DNA of 64,000 nt from Tolypothrix sp. FACHB-123 (GTDB taxonomy: Bacteria > Cyanobacteriota > Cyanobacteriia > Cyanobacteriales > Nostocaceae), in NCBI RefSeq assembly GCF_014697075.1, contig NZ_JACJRE010000001.1, positions 62,001 through 126,000 of the forward strand, written 5' to 3'. The position numbers were made by a program, and so were the translations under genes. The notes below the pieces were generated by a model that was given only the letters and a program-made list of their open reading frames with translations, searched no databases and was not told the origin of the DNA. Each line of letters opens with the position of its first letter. Positions within the stretch are counted from its first letter, which is position 1. Positions 28,012 to 37,714 of this stretch are shown piece after piece.

Positions 28012-28080
28012 CATCCCACCCCTAAAAGGATACTGCTGGCGAATTAGGGATAAGACCATCGCTTATTCCGAAATCCCGCC
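28012..28080. mobile_element. Possible relic of the same palindromic element as 15290-15418
   Basis: CATCCCACCCCTAAAAGGAT in reverse complement matches the second hairpin at 15.4 kb (CCTTTTAGGG-ATGGGATG) with one change. It is followed by AGGGATAAG...CTTATTCC and GGCG...CGCC pairing. No transposase is present. Confidence 0.35.
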
Positions 28081-28121
28081 TTTACCCTAGAAAGGTGTGC
28101 CTTTGCAAGCTCAATTTCTTT

Positions 28122-28175
28122 AGCCTGCGGAGGCAGGCTTTGTAGCATTAGCCCCAGACTTATAGCCTGTGGGCA
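28122..28175. repeat. Hairpin repeat (AGCCTGC/GCAGGCT) with TTAGCCCCAG flank
   Basis: AGCCTGC (28122-28128) pairs with GCAGGCT (28133-28139), then TTTGTAGCATTAGCCCCAGA and CTTATAGCCTGTGGGC. The same layout occurs at 16645-16701 (hairpin, spacer, TTAGCCCCAGGCTT, CTGCGGGC), so it is a dispersed repeat that could also act as a terminator. Confidence 0.65.
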
Positions 28176-28634
28176 ATCTGTCGGACAAGCGAGAAAAGTG
28201 TTTGGATCAACAAATTAGCGAATGAGTATTTTCTGACTCAAAAATTGACAATTTGGTAGTCCACCCTTCAGCCAAGCTTTGTCTACAATGAGTCGGTGTC
28301 TCAATACCCAACTGCTGGAATTCTGAATCTCGATCGAGATGAAGCGAACGCACCTTGTTTGAGAAAAATTCTTATGCGATTTATTTTTCTCCGTAAATAA
28401 TCTAACTAGATTTTTGCCTTGATTTATAAAGGAAAGATGAATTAAAATGTTTTATATGTAAAAGCTTTATGAATATTCTTTAGATTAAAAATTTAAAATC
28501 TAAATGAAATATAAATTTAACATCCAAATAAATAGGGTTAGCGCAAGCTAACCCCGATATAGCTGATTTTTCAGCAATAATTACTAAGAGACACGAGTAA
28601 TTAAATTTACTCCCGGTCAACAGTCAACAGTCAC

Positions 28635-30809
28635 CTACCTTGTAGTCTCACCATTCAACATTGATGTACTTTGGAATAAAGTATCACATTTGTTTTCGAC
28701 AACAATACAGAGACTACTGAGAGCTTGTTGGTAATTATCCATATCTTCAAGCTCCAGAGATACCTTAGCTGAGGTCTGCAAATCATCGATGGCTTGGAGA
28801 CGATTTGTATTGGCGTTACGACCACCGTATTGTGAGAGTTCGTAGCGAATCATACCTCGTTTGAGGTAGGCTTTGGCCATTTGTGAATTTATGCTTAATG
28901 CTTGGTCAAAGTCAGCGATCGCCCGATTGTACTCTTGCACATAATTACTGCTATATTGGGCGATTTGCGAATAGACAACACCCCTTTGGTAGTAAGCTTC
29001 TGCTTTTGTGGGATTGAGATTAATCGCTTTGCTAAAGTCATTCAGTGCTAGCTGATAATCTTGTTGAGAGTCGCCGCTATATTTAGCCATTTGCGATCGC
29101 ACTACACCGCGTCTGATGTAAGCTTCAATTTCTTTACTATTCAGGCGGATTGCGTTGTTAAAATCGGCGATCGCTAGAGTATATTCCCGATCGGGATCGT
29201 TACTATATTCAGCCAGCATGTAGCGAACGTTACCCCGATTCACAAAAGCTTTAATTTCTTGGGGATTGATTTTTAAAGCTGCGGTATAGTCTGTCAGTGC
29301 CCCTTCGTAGTCTTTCATATTGTAGCGAGCATTAGCCCGGTTAATATGAGCTTTGGAATGATTGGGGTCTTTTTCTAGGGCTTGATTAAAGTTTTCAATG
29401 GCGCGCGCATAATCGCGGATTTTATAAGCCGCATGACCTTGTTTATAGTAGTCAGCAAAGTTGAGATTGTTGTTAGTTTGTTTTTGTGGTGTAAGCAAAC
29501 TTTGCTGAGTATAAGCATTTTGGGTGACATTGGTAAATTTTACCATCACATCTAAGTACCCTAACATGCCAAAACCCAACAAACACAAGGCTACAGGATA
29601 AAACTTCTTCTGTTGCTTGAGTCTTTGATACAAGGGTGTTTTTTGCGAAACTCCTGTTTGCCAATAAGTTGACAAGGGAATTGCTGGTTGAGTTGGTCTG
29701 TGGCTTGGCTGATTGGCGCGTTTTTTGGTGGGGATACGGGGTTTAAGATGTTCTTTGGCAGCGATCGCTTTATGTGATGGGAAGGGATCGCGTCCGCCTA
29801 AACGTAAAGTCCGTTCGCACCAAGGACAGGAGTGGAGATGGTTGTTGTAGTTATGTTGGGGATTGACGCTACAGGTAACTAAGCTATCTTCAGCTTCCGC
29901 AATTGCCGATAGCCAAGTTTGAGCGCTAGGACGCAGATGGGGATTTTGATGGCCATCCTCAAAACAACGCAAAAATAGTTCTTGCAAGGCGGGATGGAGA
30001 ATTTCCCAAGCTGGTGCAATCGGTGTTGGTTGGTAGGGTACTTGCCGCTTTTTACTGTAAGTAAAATGACCGGCTGCAATGCGGGATTCATAGGCTGGTG
30101 GTTCGCCAGCGCCTTGATAAATCCCAGAAAATGGGTGAGTACCTTCCATTAATAGTTGGAAGATGATCACTCCTAACCCAAATAAATCATGGGTAATTTC
30201 GCGATCGTATTGGGAAAAAATCTTATTTTGCAGTTCTGGTGGGGTAAACTCTGGTTTACCTACAGGACAGCGGTAGACAGCATTGCTATCTGGATCGATA
30301 ACTTGGAAGGAATCTGTGTCTACTAAGGTTACTAGGGCGGTGTCGCTGACGAGAATATTTGACTCGTTGACATCACCGATACAATAGCCACTATTATGCA
30401 AAGCTGCAAAAGCTGCTGCCAGATTTCGCGCCGTGCGCAGCAGGTACTGATAGTTGAATAAAGGACAATGTTGGCGGCGGGTTCTGGGGTTGTAAAAGTC
30501 AATAATTGGACGCATCCCCCGAATGCGCGGCATTAAAAAGCCGATAATGCGATCGCTACCATCGACGGCGCGCAATAAATCCAACGGCCAAGCAATCGAA
30601 ATATGTCCCAGACTCGCTGTCGGGTTTTCTGGCGGATTGGCCAGCATGGCTTGCAGTTTGTAAGCGTGGTCTACTGTCGGTTTATGATAAACCTTAGCCA
30701 CTAAATTGCTATGAGATGGTACTGCATAGATACATGCTTCACCACCCCGCCCTAAACTGACGTTAAGGCTGAGAATTTCTTGTTTCGGAAAACAACGTAG
30801 TACCTGCAT
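28635..30809 (-). CDS. Divergent Ser/Thr protein kinase with zinc-ribbon-like motif, membrane helix and TPR repeats (YegI-like)
   Basis: 724 residues. Residues about 10-300 form a kinase-like domain with glycine loop LGRGGEACIY, Lys in LVAKVY, a catalytic loop GDVNESNIL (near 145; the Asp and Asn are kept but the His-Arg of HRD is absent) and VDTDSFQ (near 164) in place of DFG. A small cysteine cluster follows (TCSVNPQH at about 312 and SCPWCER at about 327-330). One membrane helix lies near 405-425 and five to six TPR units of the type AIADFNNAIRLNSKE occupy about 450-700. This is the kinase of TerY-P/YegI-K-L triads. It is 58 bp downstream of the PP2C gene and presumably counteracted by it. 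Targets are unknown. Confidence 0.87.
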   Translation of the reverse strand: MQVLRCFPKQEILSLNVSLGRGGEACIYAVPSHSNLVAKVYHKPTVDHAYKLQAMLANPPENPTASLGHISIAWPLDLLRAVDGSDRIIGFLMPRIRGMRPIIDFYNPRTRRQHCPLFNYQYLLRTARNLAAAFAALHNSGYCIGDVNESNILVSDTALVTLVDTDSFQVIDPDSNAVYRCPVGKPEFTPPELQNKIFSQYDREITHDLFGLGVIIFQLLMEGTHPFSGIYQGAGEPPAYESRIAAGHFTYSKKRQVPYQPTPIAPAWEILHPALQELFLRCFEDGHQNPHLRPSAQTWLSAIAEAEDSLVTCSVNPQHNYNNHLHSCPWCERTLRLGGRDPFPSHKAIAAKEHLKPRIPTKKRANQPSHRPTQPAIPLSTYWQTGVSQKTPLYQRLKQQKKFYPVALCLLGFGMLGYLDVMVKFTNVTQNAYTQQSLLTPQKQTNNNLNFADYYKQGHAAYKIRDYARAIENFNQALEKDPNHSKAHINRANARYNMKDYEGALTDYTAALKINPQEIKAFVNRGNVRYMLAEYSNDPDREYTLAIADFNNAIRLNSKEIEAYIRRGVVRSQMAKYSGDSQQDYQLALNDFSKAINLNPTKAEAYYQRGVVYSQIAQYSSNYVQEYNRAIADFDQALSINSQMAKAYLKRGMIRYELSQYGGRNANTNRLQAIDDLQTSAKVSLELEDMDNYQQALSSLCIVVENKCDTLFQSTSMLNGETTR

Positions 30810-30867
30810 GATAAAGTCACGGTTAACGGGGGTTATTTAAAAATGCTTAATCTGGCGGAATCGTGGC

Positions 30868-31650
30868 TTATGGTTTGCCCAGAGCAGCTATGATGAGCGT
30901 TAAATCATCATCGGTACGTTGTGTAATCCGCTCAGACCCTAAAAATTTGACTAACTGTTCCTTGGCTAAAGTCTTATCCTGGGTATTCGCCACAAAGTCG
31001 AATAAGGGAAAGAAGAATGGTTTGTGTGGTTCTCCAACTACCATATTTAAAGCCAGCATTTGTAGTCCATCGGTGAGCAGGCCAACGTTGACTATGGCTT
31101 CTCGCCATAATCTCATTTGCGCTGTTTCTAAAGCTCCCGGCGAAGTCAGAAAAGTGGTTTCATTAATGTATTCACCACTATCAGGCATGGTTAATGCCAG
31201 TAGGTTACCCATGCTATCCTTCGCTACTGCTAAGCCGTCACCAATTTGAGCTACGGCCACCACTTCTGGTGTGGCAACCATAAGAATTAAAGTAGTTGCT
31301 AAGTCCTGAGGTTGTTTATTACAAGCTGCGGCTTCGTCTTCCACTGCTTTTTTTGCGGCTAGCATCGCGTCTGCCAACAGCGATCGCACACTCGCGTCAT
31401 CAGCTAGGGTATCACAAGTTACTTCTTTAATCGATATATTTTCTATTGCTGTTTCTACAGCAATCATTGCTCCGACTTTCCCTTGGCTAGCTGAACCAGC
31501 CCCATCTGCTGCCGCCGCTACTAACACATTATCTGACAATAATTGCCAGTGGTGAGCATCCTGACACAGCTGTTTGTTTTTGAGATGGCTAGTACCACAT
31601 ACTGATGCAGCTACCACCTGCCATTGAAGTATCTGTTTGGTCATATTCAT
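30868..31650 (-). CDS. PP2C-family protein phosphatase (YegK-like)
   Basis: 260 residues from the ATG at 31650 (an ATG at 31644 is equally possible; the longer frame to 31719 overlaps the vWA gene). PP2C metal-binding motifs are in order: CQDAHHW, AAADGAGSASQGKVGA, VAQIGDGLAVA, LLTDGLQML and TDDDLTLIIA. It should be a Mn/Mg-dependent Ser/Thr phosphatase, reversing the adjacent kinase. The gene lies between the vWA and kinase genes in the same direction, i.e. a complete triad operon. Confidence 0.88.
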   Translation of the reverse strand: MNMTKQILQWQVVAASVCGTSHLKNKQLCQDAHHWQLLSDNVLVAAAADGAGSASQGKVGAMIAVETAIENISIKEVTCDTLADDASVRSLLADAMLAAKKAVEDEAAACNKQPQDLATTLILMVATPEVVAVAQIGDGLAVAKDSMGNLLALTMPDSGEYINETTFLTSPGALETAQMRLWREAIVNVGLLTDGLQMLALNMVVGEPHKPFFFPLFDFVANTQDKTLAKEQLVKFLGSERITQRTDDDLTLIIAALGKP

Positions 31651-31699
31651 AAATTTTCTTGCAACAACTAGCTGTGTTAGTATCCAGTTGCAACGCCGA

Positions 31700-32374
31700 T
31701 TAAACAGTACCCCAACCAATTGGTGGTAGTGCTACCTGTTCATCTATCTGTGAGTGAGAAACAGCTGACATACTAGCTGACAGCCAAACAAACATTTCGA
31801 TAAAATTTAGTCCTTTGAGTTTTAGCGGTGTCCGCACACCTATTTGATTTAGGCGTGTCATATTGGCATTTTCTACCCCAACAGTAAAAAATGCTACCCG
31901 CTTGCTGGCTTCATCCCCTTGTAAACGCTTACTCGCTTGCTCGACAACTTGGTCTAGCTCCCCTTGTGGCTCTCCATCGGTAATCATGAATACCCAAGGA
32001 CGGTAGTAAGCAATACCATTGCTCCGGTACTGAGATTTCCGCTCCTGAATCATATCCAAGGCTTTATTAATCCCTGAACCCATTGTAGTCAATCCTTGTG
32101 CTGTCAGGATTGGTGGGTTAAATTGATCGGCAGTGACAAAGTCTTGTACCACATTGACATTACTATCGAATGTGACTATTGCTACTTCTACCCTTCTAGC
32201 TGCTAATGAGTTCTTGATTAATTCATCCTTTAAACTCAGCAAACCTTGATTTAAAGCCTCTATTGGCTCTCCTTGCATAGAACCAGATGTATCTAGTAAT
32301 AATACGCAAGGACAACGAGGTTCTGGATTCTCAGCAAATTCTACGACTTCATCAAGCCTTAATGTATCATGCAT
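31700..32374 (-). CDS. TerY-like von Willebrand factor A domain protein (YegL-like)
   Basis: 224 residues from the ATG at 32374 (the frame opens 25 codons earlier). It is a single vWA domain with a complete MIDAS: LLLDTSGSMQG (Asp28), the Thr in GLTTMGSGI, and MITDGEPQG. The C-terminus ends PPIGWGTV. TerY/YegL proteins are predicted cytosolic metal-dependent scaffolds that partner with a PP2C phosphatase and a kinase; biochemical roles are largely predicted. It is first in the triad operon. Confidence 0.87.
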   Translation of the reverse strand: MHDTLRLDEVVEFAENPEPRCPCVLLLDTSGSMQGEPIEALNQGLLSLKDELIKNSLAARRVEVAIVTFDSNVNVVQDFVTADQFNPPILTAQGLTTMGSGINKALDMIQERKSQYRSNGIAYYRPWVFMITDGEPQGELDQVVEQASKRLQGDEASKRVAFFTVGVENANMTRLNQIGVRTPLKLKGLNFIEMFVWLSASMSAVSHSQIDEQVALPPIGWGTV

Positions 32375-33096
32375 AACGTTTTGTGTTATGTTATAATTCA
32401 AACTCTTTTTTCCTTTTACTAAAAGTATATAGTTCCTAAGGTGGCACAAACTACATTTAAGAGATTTTTTGGTAGATAGCTTAACCTTTATTAATTAAGA
32501 TAATTGGGACTCAATTCTCTAAATCTTCAGAAAAATCTTCAGCAAGAGCTATTTGAGTCAGATAGGAAACCACTTAGAGTTTACATTAACTTTATCAAAA
32601 CAGCTATTAACGGTTATAGTTACCGTAAACCCAGAATACAATAAACACATACCTCTGGCCATACAGAAATTTAAAGCTTTTGTGTAGAAACCCCTAATTT
32701 TATATAAAAAGAATAAATCTCTCAGACTCAACAATATAATCATCAGAATTATCCTCAGGTAAATCTATCAATCTGAGTTGATTTAGTGAACTTGCAAACT
32801 AGAGGTAGAAAACAGCAGTTAAAGCGCTTCTAAGTGTAATTAGCTAAGTATGCGCCAATCAAATAGGAGTCCTATATGTTCGCTACAAATTAAAATCACT
32901 AGTTAAATTAGCAGCTTCAGTAAGCCGTACAAAAATTAACAAACAAGCTATACTGTTGTCTTTATAGCTTCTGAGATATAAATATATTTCCCTAAAAATA
33001 AATTGTTTTTAGAGAAAAATAAACACTAAAACCATTCCTCATTAGCGTCATTTTAAATTTACCTAGATTAACGTTGATTTCCGGAAAATTGAGCAT
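32375..33096. other. Divergent intergenic region between the vWA triad and the PatA-like gene
   Basis: 722 bp, strongly A+T-rich, with both flanking operons reading outward, so two promoters are expected. A 61-codon minus-strand frame (32558-32743) has no recognisable features. No repeat, RNA gene or clear regulator site was seen. Confidence 0.55.
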
Positions 33097-34500
33097 ATGA
33101 ATCTTAGCGGCACATTTACCAAACTCAGTCCCCAGAATTTATTAAGTCAGTTATCTAAAAGTTCTGACAGCACTTGTCTGCAAGCATTTAGTAACTCAGT
33201 TTCTTGGGCTGTTTATCTAGAACAAGGCAAAATTACCTATGCTACCCACTCAATCGAACCCTTCGATAGACTAGAACGTCATTTACGCCGTCTTAGTCAT
33301 CAAGTACCTCTACTGAACAGTCAAACTCGCGTTCAATTACGTCTGATGTTTGAACTTGACTCCCCCAGTCAACAGATAGAACAACAGAGTAATTTGGTTA
33401 ATCATCCGGCTGAGTACCAAGCTATTACTTGGCTTGTTAACCAAGGACATTTGCACTCGACGCAAGCAGCTGTGTTGATTCAAGAATTGGTGAAAGAAGT
33501 AATTGAATCTTTGCTGTTAATTAAAGTAGGTAACTTTGAATTAAGCAACTTACCTCCTGATGTCCCAAAACTTTGCAGGCTAGACGTAGAAAAAATTATC
33601 GAACGTTGCCAAGCAAGAATACAGCGCTGGCAAGCTTTTGCTCCTTATATTTCTTCTCCTTATCAGCGTCCTTACCTGTTTATCAACAAATCTATCCAGA
33701 ACCCAACATTTTTAGATTTGCAACCAAACTTAACTAACTGGATGAAGGGTTTTAGCCTGCGTCATTTGGCAGTAATTATGAACCAAGATGAGATCCAACT
33801 GGTTCAACAACTGTACCATTACATCGTCAATGGCGGAATTATCTTGCATGAAGCAGACCCACCATTTGATAAATTACCAAAGACATTTGGCGAATTCACA
33901 CCCTCTGCTGAACAGATAACAGCACCTGTACCACAGGAATTAGTCGATCCAGTAGTAGAATCAGGTAGTATAGATGCTAAAACCTATCCCAACCTGTTTG
34001 TAGATGATATACCTTACTTTGAAGAACCACCATATACTTCTTCTCCGGTTGAAGACGAGTTTCAGGAATTAACCACAACAAATAACATAAATTTTGCGCC
34101 GGAAAGAGTAACTACTGCTACTGCTACTGCTAAAAAACTTTACAAAATCATTTCTGTAGATGATAGTCCGACTATTCTTAAAGAAATTAGTCGTTTCTTA
34201 GAGGATGAAAATTTTTCTGTAGTTACTATTGAAGATCCATTAAAAGCTGTGATGTCAATTATTCGGCACAAACCAGACTTAATTTTATTGGATCTAAATA
34301 TGGCAGGTATTGATGGTTATGAATTGTGCCGAATTATACGTAATAACTCACTATTCAAAAATACTCCCATTATATTTGTTACAGGAAATAAAGGACTTGT
34401 AGACAAGGTAAAGGCAAATTTAGTAGGAGCTTCTGGTTACCTCACCAAGCCTTTTACCCGTGCTGAATTACTAAAGCTTGTCTTTATGCATTTAGCCTGA
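33097..34500 (+). CDS. PatA-family regulator (PATAN/DUF4388-type N-terminus, C-terminal receiver)
   Basis: 467 residues. The N-terminal half (about 1-250) has the layout of PatA-like proteins: LSPQNLLSQLSKSSDSTCLQ, WAVYLEQGKITYATHS and later FSLRHLAVIMNQDEIQLVQQ. A Pro/Glu-rich linker precedes a complete receiver domain at about 347-467 with acidic pair VDDSP, phosphoacceptor Asp399 (LLDLNMAG), Thr in FVTGN and Lys451 (LTKPF). PatA governs heterocyst position in Anabaena, while relatives (PixG, HmpA types) act at the head of phototaxis or hormogonium chemotaxis operons. Here it is followed only by a CheY-like gene, without MCP or CheA genes, so the pathway cannot be assigned. Confidence 0.85.
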   Translation: MNLSGTFTKLSPQNLLSQLSKSSDSTCLQAFSNSVSWAVYLEQGKITYATHSIEPFDRLERHLRRLSHQVPLLNSQTRVQLRLMFELDSPSQQIEQQSNLVNHPAEYQAITWLVNQGHLHSTQAAVLIQELVKEVIESLLLIKVGNFELSNLPPDVPKLCRLDVEKIIERCQARIQRWQAFAPYISSPYQRPYLFINKSIQNPTFLDLQPNLTNWMKGFSLRHLAVIMNQDEIQLVQQLYHYIVNGGIILHEADPPFDKLPKTFGEFTPSAEQITAPVPQELVDPVVESGSIDAKTYPNLFVDDIPYFEEPPYTSSPVEDEFQELTTTNNINFAPERVTTATATAKKLYKIISVDDSPTILKEISRFLEDENFSVVTIEDPLKAVMSIIRHKPDLILLDLNMAGIDGYELCRIIRNNSLFKNTPIIFVTGNKGLVDKVKANLVGASGYLTKPFTRAELLKLVFMHLA

Positions 34501-34543
34501 TTACCTAAAATCATACCAGTTTAAAAAGTGAATTAACAGCAAT

Positions 34544-34906
34544 ATGGCTACAGTTTTGGTCGTTGAAGATACGCCTTCGCAATTAGAATTAATTAATAAT
34601 TTTCTCAAAGATAGCGGTCACATTGTGCTGAAAGCTTATGATGCTAAAGATGGTCTAGATCAAGCAGTCAATAACCATCCTGATGTGATTATTACTGATG
34701 TAGTTATGCCAGGATTGAGCGGATTTGAATTTTGTCGGCAATTGAAAAGAAATCCGGTGACAGAGAAAGTACCGATTATTATTTGTAGTTCTAAGAACAA
34801 AGAAATTGACCGAATTTGGGGGATGAGGCAAGGCGCAGATGTATATTTAACTAAACCTTTTACTAAACAAGACTTACTACGCGCTTTGGAATCGGTTTTT
34901 GGTTAA
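34544..34906 (+). CDS. CheY-like single-domain response regulator
   Basis: 120 residues, a receiver domain only: VVEDTPSQ (acidic pocket Glu8/Asp9), phosphoacceptor Asp52 in ITDVVMPG, Ser in IICSSKN and Lys104 in LTKPF. It begins 43 bp after the PatA-like gene in the same direction, matching the PixG-PixH / HmpA-HmpB arrangement of PatA-like plus CheY-like pairs. It probably receives phosphate from a histidine kinase encoded elsewhere and signals by protein contact. Confidence 0.88.
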   Translation: MATVLVVEDTPSQLELINNFLKDSGHIVLKAYDAKDGLDQAVNNHPDVIITDVVMPGLSGFEFCRQLKRNPVTEKVPIIICSSKNKEIDRIWGMRQGADVYLTKPFTKQDLLRALESVFG

Positions 34907-34961
34907 GATCATCGATAATTAAATACATAATGTATTGTTAGTAAATTAAGTATTTTTGTAG

Positions 34962-34983
34962 GGGCACAAACATTTTTGTGCCC
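34962..34983 (+). terminator. Hairpin after the CheY-like gene, possible terminator
   Basis: GGGCACAAA (34962-34970) pairs with TTTGTGCCC (34975-34983) over a 4-nt loop, 55 bp past the stop. A T-rich tail is weak (TTGTAAT), so this could also be a repeat hairpin. Confidence 0.5.
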
Positions 34984-35017
34984 TTGTAATAATTTGCACA
35001 TAGAACCAAAATATTTT

Positions 35018-35107
35018 ATACCAATTTAAATATGATTTGCGGCATATCAATATATTCTAGGGGGCATGGCATTGCCATGCTGTTGCATTATTTTCGCCAA
35101 TTGGTAT
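35018..35107 (+). repeat. MITE-like repeat, ATACCAATT family, copy 2
   Basis: 90 bp with terminal inverted repeats ATACCAATTT and CCAATTGGTAT, and an internal palindrome GGCATGGCATTGCCATGC. It aligns with 39838-39932 and, inverted, with 6019-6110. It lies in the 372-bp gap before pheT, which otherwise shows nothing but A+T-rich sequence and a GCGATCGC site. Confidence 0.85.
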
Positions 35108-35278
35108 GAATTCACGTTGATAAATTCAACATCTACCAGATTATTTCCGCAATTTGCTGGAAGCAACATAGTAGGATTGTTCAAGTGAATGGGTAGACTT
35201 TGCTATAGAGCTGCGATCGCTCTTTAGCAAGCACCCTAAAATGAGAGCAAAAGACGATTCCTAAAACAAGCACACTCC

Positions 35279-37714
35279 ATGCGTATCTCTTTAAACTGGT
35301 TGCAAGAACTAGTAGAAATCAAACTGAGCCATGAAGAATTAGCCGAAACCCTGACAATGGCTGGGTTTGAAGTAGAAGATATTGAAGACCGCCGCACTTG
35401 GGCTAATGGCGTGGTTGTGGGGAAAGTGCTTGAGCGTCAACCCCACCCCAACGCTGATAAATTAAGTGTGTGTCAAGTAGATATTGGTGCAGCTGAGACT
35501 TTAAATATTGTCTGTGGTGCGGCGAATGTCCGGGCTGATATTTATGTACCAGTTGCGACTACAGGTACTTATTTACCAAATATCGATTTAAAAATTAAGC
35601 CGGCGAAACTGCGCGGTGTTCCTTCTCAAGGAATGATCTGTTCTTTAAAGGAACTGGGTTTAACTAGCGATGTCGATGGAATTCATATTTTTACCCAAGA
35701 AAATCTCGCCTTGGGTAGCGATGTCCGGCCTTTGTTGGGGCTAGATGATGTCATTTTAGATGTCACCGCCACAGCCAACCGCGCTGATGCTTTAAGTATG
35801 GTGGGTATCGCCAGGGAAGTCGCCGCTTTGACTGGTGGGAAGTTGAATATTCCCCAACCGGGTGAGGTGACGATTAACCAAGGTGGGGGAAATTTAGGCT
35901 TAAGCATTTCCGAAACCCAAGCTTGTCCTGCTTATTTTGGCACTGTAATTGAACAGGTAACAATTGCGCCTTCGCCAGCATGGTTACAACAACGCCTACA
36001 AGCTGCTGGCGTGCGTCCCATCAATAATGTTGTGGATATTACTAACTATGTATTGTTTGAATGGGGACAACCTTTACACGCATTTGACCGCGATCGCCTG
36101 CAAGCTGTGGCGGGAAATGGTAATTTAAATATTGGCGTCCGCTTCGCCGCAAATGGGGAAACCCTGAAAACCTTGGATGGACAAACGCGCAACCTCACCG
36201 CCCAAAATTTATTGATTACCGCTAACGATAAACCAGTGGCGATCGCAGGTGTGATGGGTGGAGAAGAAACGGAAGTTGATGCAGGTACGCAAAATCTAGT
36301 TTTAGAAGCCGCTTTATTTGATTCTGTGGCGATTCGTCGTTCTTCTCGCAGTGTAGGTTTAAGAAGTGAATCCTCTGGAAGATATGAACGGGGCGTCAAC
36401 CGGGCGGAATTAGAAGTCGCCTGTCGTCGCGCTTTATCCCTGCTCACAGAACTGACTGGTGGCGTCATTATTCAGCAGGAAATTGCCGATACTCGCCCTG
36501 ATCCGTCAACTTGGACAAGTTCCATTGGGTTGCGTTTAGATAGGCTGAATCAAGTACTCGGCCCCATCGATTTAGGGGAGGAAACTGGGGAATTAGAAGA
36601 ACAAGACGTTGAACGCATCCTCACCGCCTTAGGCTGTCAACTTACCCCAACAGGCGATCGCTCTTGGACAGTTTCCGTACCGCCTTACCGTTACCGCGAC
36701 TTAGAACGGGAAATTGACTTAATTGAAGAAGTCGCCCGTCTCTACGGCTATGACAAATTTTGTGATACCCTACCGCAAAAAGCCGAAGCAGGTTATTTAC
36801 CTTTAGATCAGGAATTAATTCGCAAATTGCGCGCTTATTTCCGCGCCGCCGGACTGACGGAATTAATTCAATATTCTTTAGTTAAGCCCGGTGAAGATAG
36901 ACAAGTCGTACTCTCAAATCCCTTGTTTGTTGAATATTCGGCGCTACGTACCGATTTAATGGCTGGGTTAATTGATGCTTTTCAATATAACTTAGAGCAG
37001 GGGAATGGTTCGCTGAATGGCTTTGAAATTGGGCGGATTTTCTCCCAAGGGGAAGATGGTTTACAAGAAGGCGAAGCGATCGCGGGTATTATGGGAGGCG
37101 ATCGCACCCTCAGCAAATGGACAAGTAGCGGACGAGAACAACCCCTGACTTGGTACGAAGCCAAAGGGATTTTAGATAGCGTTTTTCGCCAACTAGATTT
37201 ACAGGTAGAATACCAACCAGATTGCCGTGACGAACGCTTACACCCTGGGCGCACAGCTTCTCTGTGGATTGGCGGTAACAGACTGGGTATTTTTGGACAA
37301 CTCCATCCCCAAATCCGTAGAGAAAAGGGTTTACCAGATTCCGTGTACCTGTTCCAGCTAGATACTGATGTGCTGTTAGATGCGTTAGATCGCGATGAAA
37401 GTCTAGTACCAGTATTTCATGCTTATTCCACCTATCCCGCCAGCGATCGCGATATCGCTTTCTTTGCACCTGTAAAAGTTACCGTTGCGGAAATCGAAAG
37501 AGCAATTAATAAAGCTGGTAAAGGCTTACTGGAATCTGTGGAATTATTTGATGAATATCGCGGCGAACATGTTCCTACAGGACAACGTAGTTTAGCATTT
37601 CGTCTAGTTTACCGTGCGAGCGATCGCACTCTCACCGATACCGAAGTTGAACCAGTACACAACAAAGTCCGGGAAGCTTTGGTAGAAAAATTCGGTGTCA
37701 GTTTGAGAAGTTAA
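35279..37714 (+). CDS. pheT: Phenylalanine-tRNA ligase beta subunit
   Basis: 811 residues, full length for a bacterial PheT. Domains in order: N-terminal [18 protein letters not shown]-like tRNA-binding domain about 40-150 ([19 protein letters not shown]), B3/4 editing domain ([41 protein letters not shown]), B5 domain, core domain ([23 protein letters not shown]) and C-terminal anticodon-binding FDX-ACB domain ([14 protein letters not shown] to the end). With PheS it charges tRNA-Phe. It is an ordinary housekeeping gene; PheS is not in the window. Confidence 0.97.
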   Translation: MRISLNWLQELVEIKLSHEELAETLTMAGFEVEDIEDRRTWANGVVVGKVLERQPHPNADKLSVCQVDIGAAETLNIVCGAANVRADIYVPVATTGTYLPNIDLKIKPAKLRGVPSQGMICSLKELGLTSDVDGIHIFTQENLALGSDVRPLLGLDDVILDVTATANRADALSMVGIAREVAALTGGKLNIPQPGEVTINQGGGNLGLSISETQACPAYFGTVIEQVTIAPSPAWLQQRLQAAGVRPINNVVDITNYVLFEWGQPLHAFDRDRLQAVAGNGNLNIGVRFAANGETLKTLDGQTRNLTAQNLLITANDKPVAIAGVMGGEETEVDAGTQNLVLEAALFDSVAIRRSSRSVGLRSESSGRYERGVNRAELEVACRRALSLLTELTGGVIIQQEIADTRPDPSTWTSSIGLRLDRLNQVLGPIDLGEETGELEEQDVERILTALGCQLTPTGDRSWTVSVPPYRYRDLEREIDLIEEVARLYGYDKFCDTLPQKAEAGYLPLDQELIRKLRAYFRAAGLTELIQYSLVKPGEDRQVVLSNPLFVEYSALRTDLMAGLIDAFQYNLEQGNGSLNGFEIGRIFSQGEDGLQEGEAIAGIMGGDRTLSKWTSSGREQPLTWYEAKGILDSVFRQLDLQVEYQPDCRDERLHPGRTASLWIGGNRLGIFGQLHPQIRREKGLPDSVYLFQLDTDVLLDALDRDESLVPVFHAYSTYPASDRDIAFFAPVKVTVAEIERAINKAGKGLLESVELFDEYRGEHVPTGQRSLAFRLVYRASDRTLTDTEVEPVHNKVREALVEKFGVSLRS

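Larger units (their letters stand above)
27950..28634. other. Intergenic region upstream of the polysaccharide island
   Basis: 685 bp separating rfbF from the kinase gene of the neighbouring triad (both on the minus strand). It contains a palindromic relic (28012-28080), a hairpin repeat (28122-28175), about 300 bp of A+T-rich sequence, and short GTCAACAGTCAACAG repeats beside the kinase stop (28617-28632). The island promoter and any NtcA/DevR-type control sites should be here; no GTA-N8-TAC site was recognised. Confidence 0.55.

Noticed and set aside
32558-32743. 61-codon minus-strand frame in the divergent region
   Set aside because: Low-complexity hydrophobic translation without a ribosome site or known motif; more likely chance in A+T-rich DNA.
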